This document shows positions 50,057-59,715 of a stretch of 64,000 bases of DNA, piece after piece (position 1 is the first letter of the stretch; each line of letters opens with the position of its first letter). The stretch comes from Telmatobacter sp. DSM 110680 (GTDB taxonomy: Bacteria; Acidobacteriota; Terriglobia; Terriglobales; Acidobacteriaceae). Both the position numbers and the translations under genes were made by a program. The stretch spans positions 2,170,001-2,234,000 of the forward strand of contig NZ_CP121196.1 in the NCBI RefSeq assembly GCF_039994875.1. The letters run 5' to 3'. The notes under the pieces are model-generated. The model had not been told where the DNA came from and did no database searches. It saw only the letters and a program-made list of their open reading frames with translations.

Positions 50057-52684
50057 TTATTCGTCTGCGACGCCGATTTCATGGAGCCAGCCTGGCGCTT
50101 TCAGCAGTTCGCGCGGGCGGGAGCCATCAGCCTGGCCGACCAGGCCGTCACGCTCCATCAGGTCAATCAGATGGGCGGCGCGGCCATAGCCAATTCTAAG
50201 GCGACGTTGGAGCAAAGAAGTAGAGGCTTTTCCAAATTCAAAAACCAAACGTACTGCGTCGTCGAACATCGGGTCGTTGTCGTCTCCATCGTTGCTGGAG
50301 CCTTCCATGCTCTTGTTTTCGTCGCGGGGCGCCTCGAGGAAGCCTTCGACATACTCGGCCTGGCCCTGATCTTTCCAGAATGCGACTACGGCGGCAGTCT
50401 CCTTCTCGCTGACGTAGGGGGCGTGGAGACGCATCAAGCGGCTGGTTCCCGGGGGCAGGAAGAGCATGTCGCCACGGCCCAGAAGGGCTTCAGCGCCGTT
50501 GGTGTCGAGGATGGTGCGGGAGTCGACCTTGGTGGCCAGGCGGAAGCTGATGCGGGTGGGAACGTTGGCCTTGATGAGTCCGGTAATGACGTCGACGCTG
50601 GGCCTCTGTGTGGCAAGCACCAGGTGAATTCCGACCGCGCGGGCCATCTGGGCAAGACGGGTGATGGATTCTTCGACGTTGGCGCGGTCCAGCATCATGA
50701 GGTCGGCGAGCTCGTCGATGATGATGACGATGTAGGGCAGAGGCTGTTCTTCCTGCCCGTCGTCGAAGAGCGAAGGCATGGCGCCGTCGAAGAGCTTGTT
50801 GTACTGGTCGATGTTGCGAACGCTGCGGCTGGCGAGCAGCTTGAGGCGCCGCTCCATCTCGCGGACGGCGTTGCGCAGGGCGTTTGCTGCCAGCTTTGGC
50901 TCCGTAATGATCGGGGTGAAGAGGTGGGGAATCCCTTCGTACATGCCGAGTTCTACGCGTTTGGGATCAACGAGAATGAGCCGGACCTGCGATGGCGTGG
51001 TGCGATAAAGCAGGCTCATGATCATCGCATTGATGGCGACGGATTTGCCGGATCCGGTAGATCCTGCGATGAGAACGTGGGGCATCGACGCGAGATCGGC
51101 AGTAACGATGCGGCCGTTAATGTCTTTGCCCATAGCGAGGGTGAGGCGCGACTTGGCCTTGGCGAAGGTTTCGGATTCAAGCACGTCGCGCAGGTGGATG
51201 GTTTCGCGCTCGTGATTAGGAACCTGGATGCCGACTGTGCTTTTACCGGCCATACGCTCGATGAGGATGCTTTCGGCGCGCATGGCGAGGCAGAGGTCTT
51301 CTGCGAGGCCTGTAACGCGGCTGTATTTCACGCCGGCTTCGGGCTTGAACTCGTAGGTGGTGACCATAGGGCCGGGGTTGATCTGAACGACCTGGCCGGT
51401 GACATCGAATTCGGCGCACTTTTCGACCAGCACGCGGGCTTCGTCGCGGAGTTCGTCCTCGCGCACAACCTGCGGGCCGGAGCCGGAATTGAGCAGAGTA
51501 CTGGGCGGAAGCTTGAATCCGCTGACGTGCTTGGGCGCTACCGTAACGGTACGTTCCTCGGCATCGGCGCGCTCGTGGATGGCGATGCTGTTAGGCGCCG
51601 GACCTTGTGCGACCGGTGAGGGCGTCGGCGCGGATGCGGGAATCGGAGCTGTCGGCGCGGGCAGCCGCATTTCAATGACGCTGCGTGCGGGCGCCGGCGG
51701 GACGGCGGAAACTGGAGCGGGATGGGGAGCGTCAGGCTTTGCGGGACTCGCGGGAACTGCTTTAGTAACGGGCGAAGCGGCGTCAGCAACAGTGCGCTCC
51801 CAAATGCTGGCGCGTCGAGGGGCGATCGGCTCTTCGGCTGCTTTGGCGGCGCGCTGGAAGGCTGGAATTTCATCAACCGGATCAGGCTCGGGAGTGGTGG
51901 CGCGCTTCTTCATGCCGAACAGCGCTGCCAGACGGCTGGTGCGGGGCGGCGGAGGTTCTTCAGTTTGAGGTTCAGGCGAGCCGGGGATGGCTCCTGAGAA
52001 GAGACGTTGCGCGGGACCGGGCTGAGTCTCTTCAACGAAACGCTCTTCCAACTCGCGTTTCCGCTCGGCTCGGTCGTCACGCCAGTTCTGATAGCGATCG
52101 TGCCAGGCAACGAGGTTGAGCCAGCGATCTTCGATCTGGGTTTTAAGCGTCCAGAAGTTGATGTTGGAGGCAAAGTAAACGCCTGCACCGGCAAATACAG
52201 CTGCAACCAGCCACGCGCCCTGCGAATTGAGGTAGACGGCGAGCGTTCCTGAGATCACCCGTCCCATTACGCCTTCGATGGGTAGGGCATGCATCCAGTG
52301 CCAATGCCAGGGAAACAATCCGAACACTGCGGGGAGGAAGATGACGGTGAGCGCGGTGCCCATCCAGCGCAGAATGGCGGAGCCGCCTGAACGCGAACGG
52401 ATCCAACTCCAGCCGAGGCCTGCGATCCACAGCGGAAAAAGGAAGACCGTGATGCCGAAGGACTGGAAGAGAGCGTCGCTCAGATAGGAGCCAAACAGGC
52501 CGATCCAGTTGTGCACGGCATGCGCGGGATCTGCGCCCGAAGCGGTATTGATCGATGGATCGGCGGGGTGATAGGTGGCGAGCGCGAGGAAGAGAAGCAC
52601 GGAGACGAGCGACAACAGCAGGCCGAGAAACATGTTGAGCGCCCGGTTGCGCGTCGGCGACAGAATGATCGGAATCGGCTTCAT
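50057..52684 (-). CDS. ftsK: DNA translocase FtsK
   Basis: An 875-residue septal DNA pump needed for chromosome segregation at division. Four N-terminal transmembrane segments start after MKPIPIILSPTRNRALNMFLGLLLSLVSVLLF; then a Pro-rich linker (about 250-400) and the RecA-like motor with Walker A in AGSTGSGKSVAIN (about 540) and Walker B IIIDELADLMM (about 655). The gamma winged-helix domain is at the C-terminus (DDAVRLVFEFGKASTSLLQRRLRIGYGRAAHLID). ATG 52684 has GGAGG upstream; an upstream frame to 52891 lacks motif support. Confidence 0.95.
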   Translation of the reverse strand: MKPIPIILSPTRNRALNMFLGLLLSLVSVLLFLALATYHPADPSINTASGADPAHAVHNWIGLFGSYLSDALFQSFGITVFLFPLWIAGLGWSWIRSRSGGSAILRWMGTALTVIFLPAVFGLFPWHWHWMHALPIEGVMGRVISGTLAVYLNSQGAWLVAAVFAGAGVYFASNINFWTLKTQIEDRWLNLVAWHDRYQNWRDDRAERKRELEERFVEETQPGPAQRLFSGAIPGSPEPQTEEPPPPRTSRLAALFGMKKRATTPEPDPVDEIPAFQRAAKAAEEPIAPRRASIWERTVADAASPVTKAVPASPAKPDAPHPAPVSAVPPAPARSVIEMRLPAPTAPIPASAPTPSPVAQGPAPNSIAIHERADAEERTVTVAPKHVSGFKLPPSTLLNSGSGPQVVREDELRDEARVLVEKCAEFDVTGQVVQINPGPMVTTYEFKPEAGVKYSRVTGLAEDLCLAMRAESILIERMAGKSTVGIQVPNHERETIHLRDVLESETFAKAKSRLTLAMGKDINGRIVTADLASMPHVLIAGSTGSGKSVAINAMIMSLLYRTTPSQVRLILVDPKRVELGMYEGIPHLFTPIITEPKLAANALRNAVREMERRLKLLASRSVRNIDQYNKLFDGAMPSLFDDGQEEQPLPYIVIIIDELADLMMLDRANVEESITRLAQMARAVGIHLVLATQRPSVDVITGLIKANVPTRISFRLATKVDSRTILDTNGAEALLGRGDMLFLPPGTSRLMRLHAPYVSEKETAAVVAFWKDQGQAEYVEGFLEAPRDENKSMEGSSNDGDDNDPMFDDAVRLVFEFGKASTSLLQRRLRIGYGRAAHLIDLMERDGLVGQADGSRPRELLKAPGWLHEIGVADE

Positions 52685-53140
52685 CGAAGGGACGCCTCCG
52701 CACTGGCTGGCTCGGCCGCAATCGGATTCCCCAGCGGCAGGTCCTACTTGCTGGGGTGGAATCGACACGATCGTCGGAAGGACTGCGATCAGGCCGCCAA
52801 GGCGGACGAGAATTCCCAGAGCAGACTTTATTATCCCCGGTGCATAGAGCAGCTTCCGGGCAAAACGCGGCAGGGGAACCACGGAATCCACCCCCGCCTG
52901 AGGGCCGACTGCCAGTCCGAAAGTCTGGTTACACGATCAGTCGCCGCAATCGCCATCACTATCTGAGAAATTCCAGAGCTGTAACCGCATTGCAATAACT
53001 CCGCAATCAAATTGTCACATTTGGTTGTTACGTTTCAGCTAATCTTCGTTTTCTGCAGTTCGCGGCCTGTTCCCACAGGGGGCAACCTCTGGGCCGTACC
53101 TCAAAAACTTTTTCTGATTCAATTTTGGAGGATTCTTGTG
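52685..53140. promoter_or_regulatory. divergent spacer between ftsK and TonB receptor gene
   Basis: 456 bases with no supported gene. The TonB receptor has GGAGG 9 bases before its ATG at 53141. No clear dyad. Confidence 0.35.
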
Positions 53141-55864
53141 ATGCACTCTTCGCCGAGCGGACGTACCCGTCTGTTGCAACTGGCTCTGTCATTATTCATG
53201 TTGATTTTTGTCGCCCTGGCGCACGCGCAAGACGGCGCCAAACTTACCGGCACAGTCATTGACGGGCAGGGCAAGGGGGTCGGGAACGCCCTGGTTACGG
53301 TGAAAGGCGGCGGCGTAACACGAACTGCTCGTGCGGATGCCAATGGCGCCTATTCGGTCGATGGTTTGCCTGCAGGGACCTATGTGGTCGTGGCGGATGC
53401 TTCAAGCTTTTCTACTGCCACCACAGGCGGAGTCAAGCTTGCAGCCGGACAGTCGGAACAACTCGAACCGCTGACATTGAGCGTCGCCTCTGTGGCGGAG
53501 CAGATTACGGTTAATTCCGGGATTGAATCGATCGCGGCGGAGACTGCGCCGAGCGGCGGATTCGTTGAAGAACGTTCGGCCCAGTCGCTAATTTCCGATA
53601 CTTACGTTGAGAATTTCACGTCGCCGATCGCTGATTACGGCGAGATCGTGCAGATTGTTCCGGGCACGTTTACGTTGAGCAGCGATGGAATCGGCCTCGG
53701 CCAGAGCAAGACTTACTTCCGCGGCTTTCCAGATGGCGACTTTGATATCGATTTCGACGGCGTTCCGTTCTACGATACGAACTCTCCCACGCATCACTCC
53801 TGGGCGTTCTTCCCGTCGCAATGGATCGGTGGCGTCGATTTTGATCGCAGCCCCGGATCAGCTTCCACCATCGGGCCTACGCCTTTCGGCGGGTCGATCC
53901 ATCTGCTGTCAAAACCGATGGGGAATGAACAGGACATTCGCGGCACGGCTTCTTATGGGACATGGAACACGAAGCTGTTCGATGGCGCTTACAACTCCGG
54001 CAGCTTCGGGCTGTTTGGCGGACCAAAGAAGTCCAATCTTTTTGTAGACATTCACCATATGACGTCGGACGGGTATCAAACCTTCAATTACAACACTCGC
54101 AATGGTGGTTCGCTTTTGTATCAGTATTCGTTCTCGCCACGGACGGTGCTGACGGCGTTCAGCGGAGTCATCTGGCTCGATGCGAACACCTATGGGTTGA
54201 ATCCGACGCGCTGCCAGACGCTGGGATTGCCGACGGGGGGGACTTATACCTGTACGGGCGCCAACTCCGCATTTATCGGAGCAGGTTACAAGTTCATGAT
54301 GACCAACAACTCCGACCCGGTTAACTGGCTCGACTATCAGTACAACAACTACCATGTGCCGACGGATTTTGAGTACGTTGGACTGCGGAGCGAATTGGGC
54401 CACGGCTGGTATCTGGAGACAAAGCCATACACCTATAACTACGACAACGCCGAACTTTTCACCAACGCTACTCCGATCACCGAGGCCACCACAGTTAACG
54501 GATCGAACACATACAACGGTGTGAAGATCGCTCCGTGCAATATTCAGGTCGTCAAGAGGGGTGTCTCGGCGCTGCCTTGCGGGGTGGACAAATACAACAG
54601 CTATCGCAAATATGGCGAGACATCAGTCTTGTCGCAGACCTCAAGCGTCGGTGTGTTTCGCGGTGGCCTATGGTACGAGTGGGCGCGCACCGACCGTCAC
54701 CAGTATCCCAGTGATCCCCTGAACCACTGGACAGATCAGGCACTTCCGAATTTTGCCGAGCAGTTCTGGACCAACTCCTATCAGCCTTATGCGGAGTATG
54801 AGTATCACGCCACGCCGAAGTTGAATATCACCGCAGGAACGAAGTTCGCGGCATACGCGTTCAATGTTCTGCATCACGCTGACAATGGCAAAACGGTGGG
54901 CAATCTCTGCGGTCTTGGACAAACAACCGGATGCCCAACGACTGTAACCGACACGGGCACCTTCAAGGCCTGGCTGCCTTCGCTCGACTTCAACTACCGC
55001 ATCCATCCGAATTTTTCGATCTATGCGCAGGCAGCAACCGGCAGCATCGTACCGCCGAGCAATGTTTACGATTTCAACCACACGCCGAGTGCGGCGGTTC
55101 CGACGCCTGGGTTGCTGACACCGCCGAAGCAGCAAAAATCAACCACCTACCAAATCGGAACGGTGATGAAGCTGCAACGGTTCACGCTGGACGCGGATGC
55201 CTATCGTGTGCGGTTCCAGAACAGCTACAGCAGCGTCATTGATCCCACAACCTCAGAGACGGTGAACTTTCTGCAGCCGAGTTCGGTAACCCAGGGTGTG
55301 GAGTTTGAAACGACTGCCGTGCTCGCGCGCGGCCTCAATCTCTACCTGAATGCGACAGCGGCCAACGCCTTTTACGTTGGCAAGTTGAACGCAGGAACCC
55401 TTGCATCGCCGTACCCAGTGCGGGCTCCGGGAGGCCTATGGGTGCAGCAGACTCCGGCGGATACCGAGATGCAGGGAATCACATACCAGAGCCGAGGCAT
55501 GGACCTGGGCTTCTTCAACAAACGCGTGGGCGAGCAGCGCGTGGATGCGGGCGCATATCACAACCAGGCCATCATCAGCCCGTTCAGTACCGCCAACGCT
55601 TACGTGAACTACACGGTGCGCAACCACTCCATCTTTGACCAGACGAAGATCAGGATAAGTGGCAATAATCTGCTCGACCAGCACAACATCACCGCACTCA
55701 CTTTGGCAGGAACGTCAACAGCGAACCTGATTCCAGGCACAACCTATGTGGATCCTTTTAACCAGACCACGACAATCAGCGGAAGCGACAATCCCACGTT
55801 TATTCCCGGGCGCAGTTTTATTCTTTCGGTGACATTCGGGTTCGCGCCGAACGAGCGGAAGTAA
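53141..55864 (+). CDS. TonB-dependent outer-membrane receptor with regulatory-like N-terminal domain
   Basis: A 907-residue receptor. ATG 53141 has GGAGG upstream. Signal peptide (LLQLALSLFMLIFVALAHAQ), then a carboxypeptidase-regulatory-like domain (KLTGTVIDGQGKGVGNALVTVKGGG... GAYSVDGLPAGTYVVVADASS). Plug: IADYGEIVQIVPGTFTLSSDGIGLGQSKTYFRGFPDGDFDIDFDGVPF. The barrel ends FIPGRSFILSVTFGFAPNERK. Resembles receptors of Acidobacteriota that take up siderophores or sugars; ligand not known. Confidence 0.95.
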   Translation: MHSSPSGRTRLLQLALSLFMLIFVALAHAQDGAKLTGTVIDGQGKGVGNALVTVKGGGVTRTARADANGAYSVDGLPAGTYVVVADASSFSTATTGGVKLAAGQSEQLEPLTLSVASVAEQITVNSGIESIAAETAPSGGFVEERSAQSLISDTYVENFTSPIADYGEIVQIVPGTFTLSSDGIGLGQSKTYFRGFPDGDFDIDFDGVPFYDTNSPTHHSWAFFPSQWIGGVDFDRSPGSASTIGPTPFGGSIHLLSKPMGNEQDIRGTASYGTWNTKLFDGAYNSGSFGLFGGPKKSNLFVDIHHMTSDGYQTFNYNTRNGGSLLYQYSFSPRTVLTAFSGVIWLDANTYGLNPTRCQTLGLPTGGTYTCTGANSAFIGAGYKFMMTNNSDPVNWLDYQYNNYHVPTDFEYVGLRSELGHGWYLETKPYTYNYDNAELFTNATPITEATTVNGSNTYNGVKIAPCNIQVVKRGVSALPCGVDKYNSYRKYGETSVLSQTSSVGVFRGGLWYEWARTDRHQYPSDPLNHWTDQALPNFAEQFWTNSYQPYAEYEYHATPKLNITAGTKFAAYAFNVLHHADNGKTVGNLCGLGQTTGCPTTVTDTGTFKAWLPSLDFNYRIHPNFSIYAQAATGSIVPPSNVYDFNHTPSAAVPTPGLLTPPKQQKSTTYQIGTVMKLQRFTLDADAYRVRFQNSYSSVIDPTTSETVNFLQPSSVTQGVEFETTAVLARGLNLYLNATAANAFYVGKLNAGTLASPYPVRAPGGLWVQQTPADTEMQGITYQSRGMDLGFFNKRVGEQRVDAGAYHNQAIISPFSTANAYVNYTVRNHSIFDQTKIRISGNNLLDQHNITALTLAGTSTANLIPGTTYVDPFNQTTTISGSDNPTFIPGRSFILSVTFGFAPNERK

Positions 55865-55892
55865 ACAGAAGCTACATTCACCGATACGTCAT

Positions 55893-55920
55893 AAGACCCG
55901 GCCACTGAGCCGGGTCTTTT
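55893..55920 (+). terminator. rho-independent terminator
   Basis: Stem AAGACCCGGC-CACTGA-GCCGGGTCTT followed by T residues, 28 bases after the TonB receptor stop. Confidence 0.9.
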
Positions 55921-55976
55921 GACGTATGGGCATTTTCTGGTGACGACATCCAAATCGAGTTGGCCCCTCGAGAAAA

Positions 55977-56864
55977 TCAGCTGTGAGCGAAGAGCCGATT
56001 GCCGAAGATCAGGAGCAGAAGGCCCAGGATGATGCGGTAGATCGCAAAGATGGTGAAGCCGTGGCGGCGAACCCAGGCTAGAAACCATTCGACCACGCCG
56101 AGGGCCACGATGAACGAGACAACGAAGCCGATCCCAAGTACGATCCAGTTTTGGCTGGTCATGTGAACTTCTGCGACGGGCACCGCCCCTGCGGCCAACG
56201 CTGATTGGCTGGGGTGGATGGACTTAAGCAGGTCCCAACCGGTGGCGGCGATCATGGTGGGAATAGAGAGCAGGAAGCTGAACTCGAGCGCCGATGGGCG
56301 ATCGAGACCGATGGTCTGGGCAGCAGCGATGGTGGACATCGAGCGCGACGTGCCGGGGAAGATGGCGGACAGCGACTGGCAAATGCCGATCCAAATGGCC
56401 TGGCCGAGACTCATTTCCTCGACGTGAAGAGTGTTGGGCTCGTAGCGAGACGAACGCGCGTCGATGACCCACATGATGATACCGCCGAGAAGTAATGCCC
56501 AAGCCATAACGGCTACGCTGCCCAGATGTTTTTCGCTGACCTTGTGGAGAGGCAGCGCGATGATCGATGTGAAGAAAAAGGCAATAAGCGTGAGAGAGAT
56601 CGGATGATTCTTCCAGGTGCGATCTCCACTTTCGCCCTGGGGGAAGCTCTTTACGAAGCCGACTATGCGCTCGAGATAAAGCAGCAGGAGCGCGAAGATG
56701 GCGCCTGCCTGGATGACGATGGTGTACATCTTCCAATAAGCGTCATCGAGGGGGATGTGCATCATGGCCTCGGTGAGGCGAAGGTGTGCAGTAGAACTGA
56801 CGGGCAGAAATTCGGTCAAACCCTCGACAATGCCGAGAAGTACCGACTGGATGTAGACGTTCAA
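55977..56864 (-). CDS. uppP: undecaprenyl-diphosphate phosphatase UppP (BacA)
   Basis: Dephosphorylates undecaprenyl pyrophosphate for cell-wall lipid recycling; confers bacitracin tolerance. 295 residues. Motifs: EGLTEFLPVSSTAHLRLTE, and FPGTSRSMSTIAAAQTIGLDRPSALEFSFLLSIP. About eight helices. Convergent with the TonB receptor gene. Confidence 0.96.
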   Translation of the reverse strand: MNVYIQSVLLGIVEGLTEFLPVSSTAHLRLTEAMMHIPLDDAYWKMYTIVIQAGAIFALLLLYLERIVGFVKSFPQGESGDRTWKNHPISLTLIAFFFTSIIALPLHKVSEKHLGSVAVMAWALLLGGIIMWVIDARSSRYEPNTLHVEEMSLGQAIWIGICQSLSAIFPGTSRSMSTIAAAQTIGLDRPSALEFSFLLSIPTMIAATGWDLLKSIHPSQSALAAGAVPVAEVHMTSQNWIVLGIGFVVSFIVALGVVEWFLAWVRRHGFTIFAIYRIILGLLLLIFGNRLFAHS

Positions 56865-56918
56865 AAAGCCTCCGGTTTTGATGGGTAATAAGGCGTATCC
56901 GTTTTGGATGATCGCCGG

Positions 56919-57950
56919 CTATTCTCTGTCATTGCCGTAAACGGCGATACCCTGATCCAATTTGAACACGAGCATTGAGGCCCGCGCCGTGTAGTCGGAC
57001 TGAGGGAATTTTTCTCGTAACCTTGCAGCGAGTTCACGCGCGCGATTGTGGGCGGCATCGCTTTTCTTGTCGCTGTTATCTGCCGCATACATGTTGGTCA
57101 GGACGGCCTCTCGATAAACCGCCTGGTAGAGGGCCTGGGGGGCACGCGGTCCTTCAGGATGTTCACCCGCATACTTTTCGTAGATTTCAGCTTCTTTTTC
57201 GGGACACTTCTCCTGGCCTTGCCAGTCGCCGCAGAGCTTGTTATCGAGCAGCTCGTAGGCAGCGAAGTCGGCCTGCTTTGTGCCCGGGTAGTACTTGATC
57301 ACCTTCCTCATGGCGTCCTCGTCCATCTGCTCACGCAGGTAGGGTTCTTTTTCTTTCGCGGAAGGGCGGCTGGAGGAATCGGACTTTTGGATCTGCCAGA
57401 GAATGTCGGCGGCGCGCCACGCGGCCTCAGCGTCGAGCGGTGAGTTGGGAAACATTTCGACGAGGCGGCGATAGAGCAAGTGGGCGGTGCGTGCGGCATT
57501 GACTGGGCCGCGCGGATCGGAGGCAAGGGCTTCCTGGTCGGCTGCGGCCCCCATCAGGATCTGGTCACCGTTGGCGGTATTTTCGATGACGACGCCTTTA
57601 GCCTGCATCCACCCGGAGATAGGGGGAGGGGTGTCATTGGTGTCGAAAATGGGAGCGTCGCTGGTGTGTTCTTCTTCTATGTCGGTGTTGGCGTAGACTC
57701 GCAGCCATTCGCCGTTCTTTTCGGCAACGACCATCTCGCGTCCGATCTGCACGCGGCCAACTTTTTGCGCTTCGACGTTGGCGGAGACGTAGAGCCATGT
57801 AACGCGGAGGGCGGTAGCGCGGGGGCCTGCCATGGGCTTCTGCAGATTGTCTTTCTTCTTTTGTGCGGCCAGAGGCAGGGCACAAAGAACGAGGCAGAGG
57901 AAGGGCATACAAAGGGCGCGGAATCGTGAGTTCTTCACAGGAAAGATCAT
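56919..57950 (-). CDS. exported SH3-like and TPR-like hypothetical protein
   Basis: A 343-residue protein with a signal peptide (ALCMPFLCLVLCALPLAAQ). N-terminal SH3b-type beta domain: ALRVTWLYVSANVEAQKVGRVQIGREMVVAEKNGEWLRVYA. A helical TPR/BamD-like region follows: LLYRRLVEMFPNSPLDAEAAWRAADILWQIQ, and LREKFPQSDYTARASMLVFKLDQG. Likely periplasmic; cell-wall or outer-membrane related. Function inferred only. Confidence 0.8.
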   Translation of the reverse strand: MIFPVKNSRFRALCMPFLCLVLCALPLAAQKKKDNLQKPMAGPRATALRVTWLYVSANVEAQKVGRVQIGREMVVAEKNGEWLRVYANTDIEEEHTSDAPIFDTNDTPPPISGWMQAKGVVIENTANGDQILMGAAADQEALASDPRGPVNAARTAHLLYRRLVEMFPNSPLDAEAAWRAADILWQIQKSDSSSRPSAKEKEPYLREQMDEDAMRKVIKYYPGTKQADFAAYELLDNKLCGDWQGQEKCPEKEAEIYEKYAGEHPEGPRAPQALYQAVYREAVLTNMYAADNSDKKSDAAHNRARELAARLREKFPQSDYTARASMLVFKLDQGIAVYGNDRE

Positions 57951-57962
57951 AGTCGAACGACG

Positions 57963-58952
57963 TTACGCGCCGGTTTCTGTGAGCACCTGAGCTAGCAGGG
58001 CGGGGTCGACGTTGCCTCCGCTAACGATAGCTACGACGTTCTTGTACGACGGAAGCTGTGCCGCGTGGAAGAGCAGCGCGGCAGTGGTGACGGCTCCGCT
58101 GGGCTCCGGTACGATGCGCGCGCACGCGATGATGGCACGCATAGCAGCGCGAATCTCAGCTTCGGTTACGGTGATGATGCCGTCGACGAAGGCCTGGATG
58201 TGGGCGAAGTTGCGCTCGCCGACACTTTGAGTGCGGAGGCCGTCGGCGATGGTGCGCGAGGTCAGTTCCGCGGGCCACGTAACGATCTTGCCGGTGCGGA
58301 AGCTCTCAGCGGTGTCGCCCGCGAGCTCAGGTTCGACGCCGAAAACTTTGACGTTGGGGCACAGACGTTTGACTGCGGTGGCGACTCCGCTGAGCAGACC
58401 TCCGCCAGACACGGGAGCGAGAACGAGGTCGACGTCGGGCAGTTGGTCGATAATTTCGAGGCCGCAAGTAGCCTGACCGGTAATGATCTGTTCATCGTCA
58501 TAAGGCGGGATAACGACGTAGCCGTGCTTGCGAACGAGTTCTTCGGCCTTGGCGAGGCGCTCGCTGGAGGCTACTCCTACATCGACAACTTCAGCGCCAT
58601 AAGACAGGGTTGCGGCGCGTTTGATGGCGGGGGCATTCGACGGCATCACGATGACAGCTTTAGCGCCGACCTCGCGTGCTGCGTAGGCGACGCCCTGGGC
58701 GTGGTTGCCGCTGGAGTAGGTGATGACGCCGCGGGAGATTTCTTCCGGCGTTAGCTGGAGAATCTTGTTGGAGGCGCCGCGCAGTTTGAAGCTGCCGATG
58801 GGCTGAAGGCTCTCTAATTTGAGCCAGACTTTGGAGTTGATTTCGGGCAGATACGCGCGCACGAGCGGGGTTTTGACCGCAATGCCGGAGATGCGGTCGG
58901 CTGCTGCGCGAATGGCGTCGAGGGAGACGAGAGTATCGGAGGCGACGGTCAT
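57963..58952 (-). CDS. threonine/serine ammonia-lyase (PLP type II)
   Basis: A 329-residue pyridoxal-phosphate enzyme. PLP Lys in PIGSFKLRGASNKIL; SGGGLLSGVATAVKRL is the phosphate-binding loop; C-terminal AIVSGGNVDPALLAQVL. Converts threonine to 2-oxobutyrate, or serine to pyruvate. Lacks a C-terminal ACT regulatory domain, so catabolic-type or serine racemase-like is possible. ATG 58952 overlaps the upstream gene by 4 bases. Confidence 0.92.
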   Translation of the reverse strand: MTVASDTLVSLDAIRAAADRISGIAVKTPLVRAYLPEINSKVWLKLESLQPIGSFKLRGASNKILQLTPEEISRGVITYSSGNHAQGVAYAAREVGAKAVIVMPSNAPAIKRAATLSYGAEVVDVGVASSERLAKAEELVRKHGYVVIPPYDDEQIITGQATCGLEIIDQLPDVDLVLAPVSGGGLLSGVATAVKRLCPNVKVFGVEPELAGDTAESFRTGKIVTWPAELTSRTIADGLRTQSVGERNFAHIQAFVDGIITVTEAEIRAAMRAIIACARIVPEPSGAVTTAALLFHAAQLPSYKNVVAIVSGGNVDPALLAQVLTETGA

Positions 58953-59491
58953 GGGAGGTACTTCTCCGGGACGGGATTGGCGGGTGTTTGCGCTTGCCAG
59001 ACAATCTCGATTATGTGCCATTGCTTGCCATCGAAGATGGCCTGGATGGAGTTAATGCCACGATCGATTACTTTGCCTTCGGGCGGCTTACCGTCGGGAG
59101 TGGTGCGGGTTTCGTAGGTGCTCCAGAGATGGGCCATGTGGTCCCATGTTTCGGCGCTCACCTTGACCTGGCGCTCGTAGAAAACGGCAGTGCCGCGTTT
59201 GGCTACAGCGTCTATCCAGTCCTGCACTGTGAGGATGCGGGGCGTAGCGGTGCCGTCAGGGGCAATGCGAATGGGGATAAGCCGCGCGTCGGGAGCGAAG
59301 AGTCCTCGGAAACAGGTGCGGTCCTGATCGCCGGGGCCGCTGACTGCGGCGTCTATTGCTTCGACTAGCTCGTCGAGAGTGGAGGCGGACGGACAAACTG
59401 TAACCTTTGGCGGCGGAGCGTCGGGGGTTTGCGCGTGAAGTGTGGGTGCGAGAAGGGCAGCGGCTAATGCGAAAAGCGAGAGGCGGCGCAT
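58949..59491 (-). CDS. exported NTF2/SnoaL-like protein
   Basis: A 180-residue protein with a signal peptide (MRRLSLFALAAALLAPTLHAQ). NTF2-like fold: LDELVEAIDAAVSGPGDQDRTCFRGLFAPDARLIPI, then AVFYERQVKVSAETWDHMAHLWSTYETR and INSIQAIFDGKQWHIIEIVWQAQ. Coupled to the threonine dehydratase gene (ATGA overlap). Function unknown. Confidence 0.85.
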   Translation of the reverse strand: MRRLSLFALAAALLAPTLHAQTPDAPPPKVTVCPSASTLDELVEAIDAAVSGPGDQDRTCFRGLFAPDARLIPIRIAPDGTATPRILTVQDWIDAVAKRGTAVFYERQVKVSAETWDHMAHLWSTYETRTTPDGKPPEGKVIDRGINSIQAIFDGKQWHIIEIVWQAQTPANPVPEKYLP

Positions 59492-59543
59492 GAGGGAATT
59501 TTACAAGTACTAATCGAATTTGAGAGAAAGCGATACGAATCCA

Positions 59544-59601
59544 AGCAGATCCTTCGCTCCGCCTACCCCATGAACACTTGGTGTTCATGGGGCCCCAAAG
59601 C
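59544..59601. repeat. 58-bp dispersed repeat, copy 2, with hairpin
   Basis: AGCAGATCCTTCGCTCCGCC and stem CCCCATGAACAC-TTG-GTGTTCATGGGG. Stem bases differ from copy 1 (37674) on both sides in matching fashion. Confidence 0.75.
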
Positions 59602-59715
59602 GCTCCGTTCAGGATGGCACGCGCTGGTTGTTGGCTTTCTACCCGTACTTCGCTCCGGATGACAGGGTGCTGAATGGGACGACGGATCGGCGACGTTGAA
59701 TTGGAGTTCGGACCG

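Noticed and set aside
49934..51619. 561-codon plus-strand open frame
   Set aside because: It lies antisense inside ftsK, has no domain or start signal, and arises from the codon bias of the real gene.
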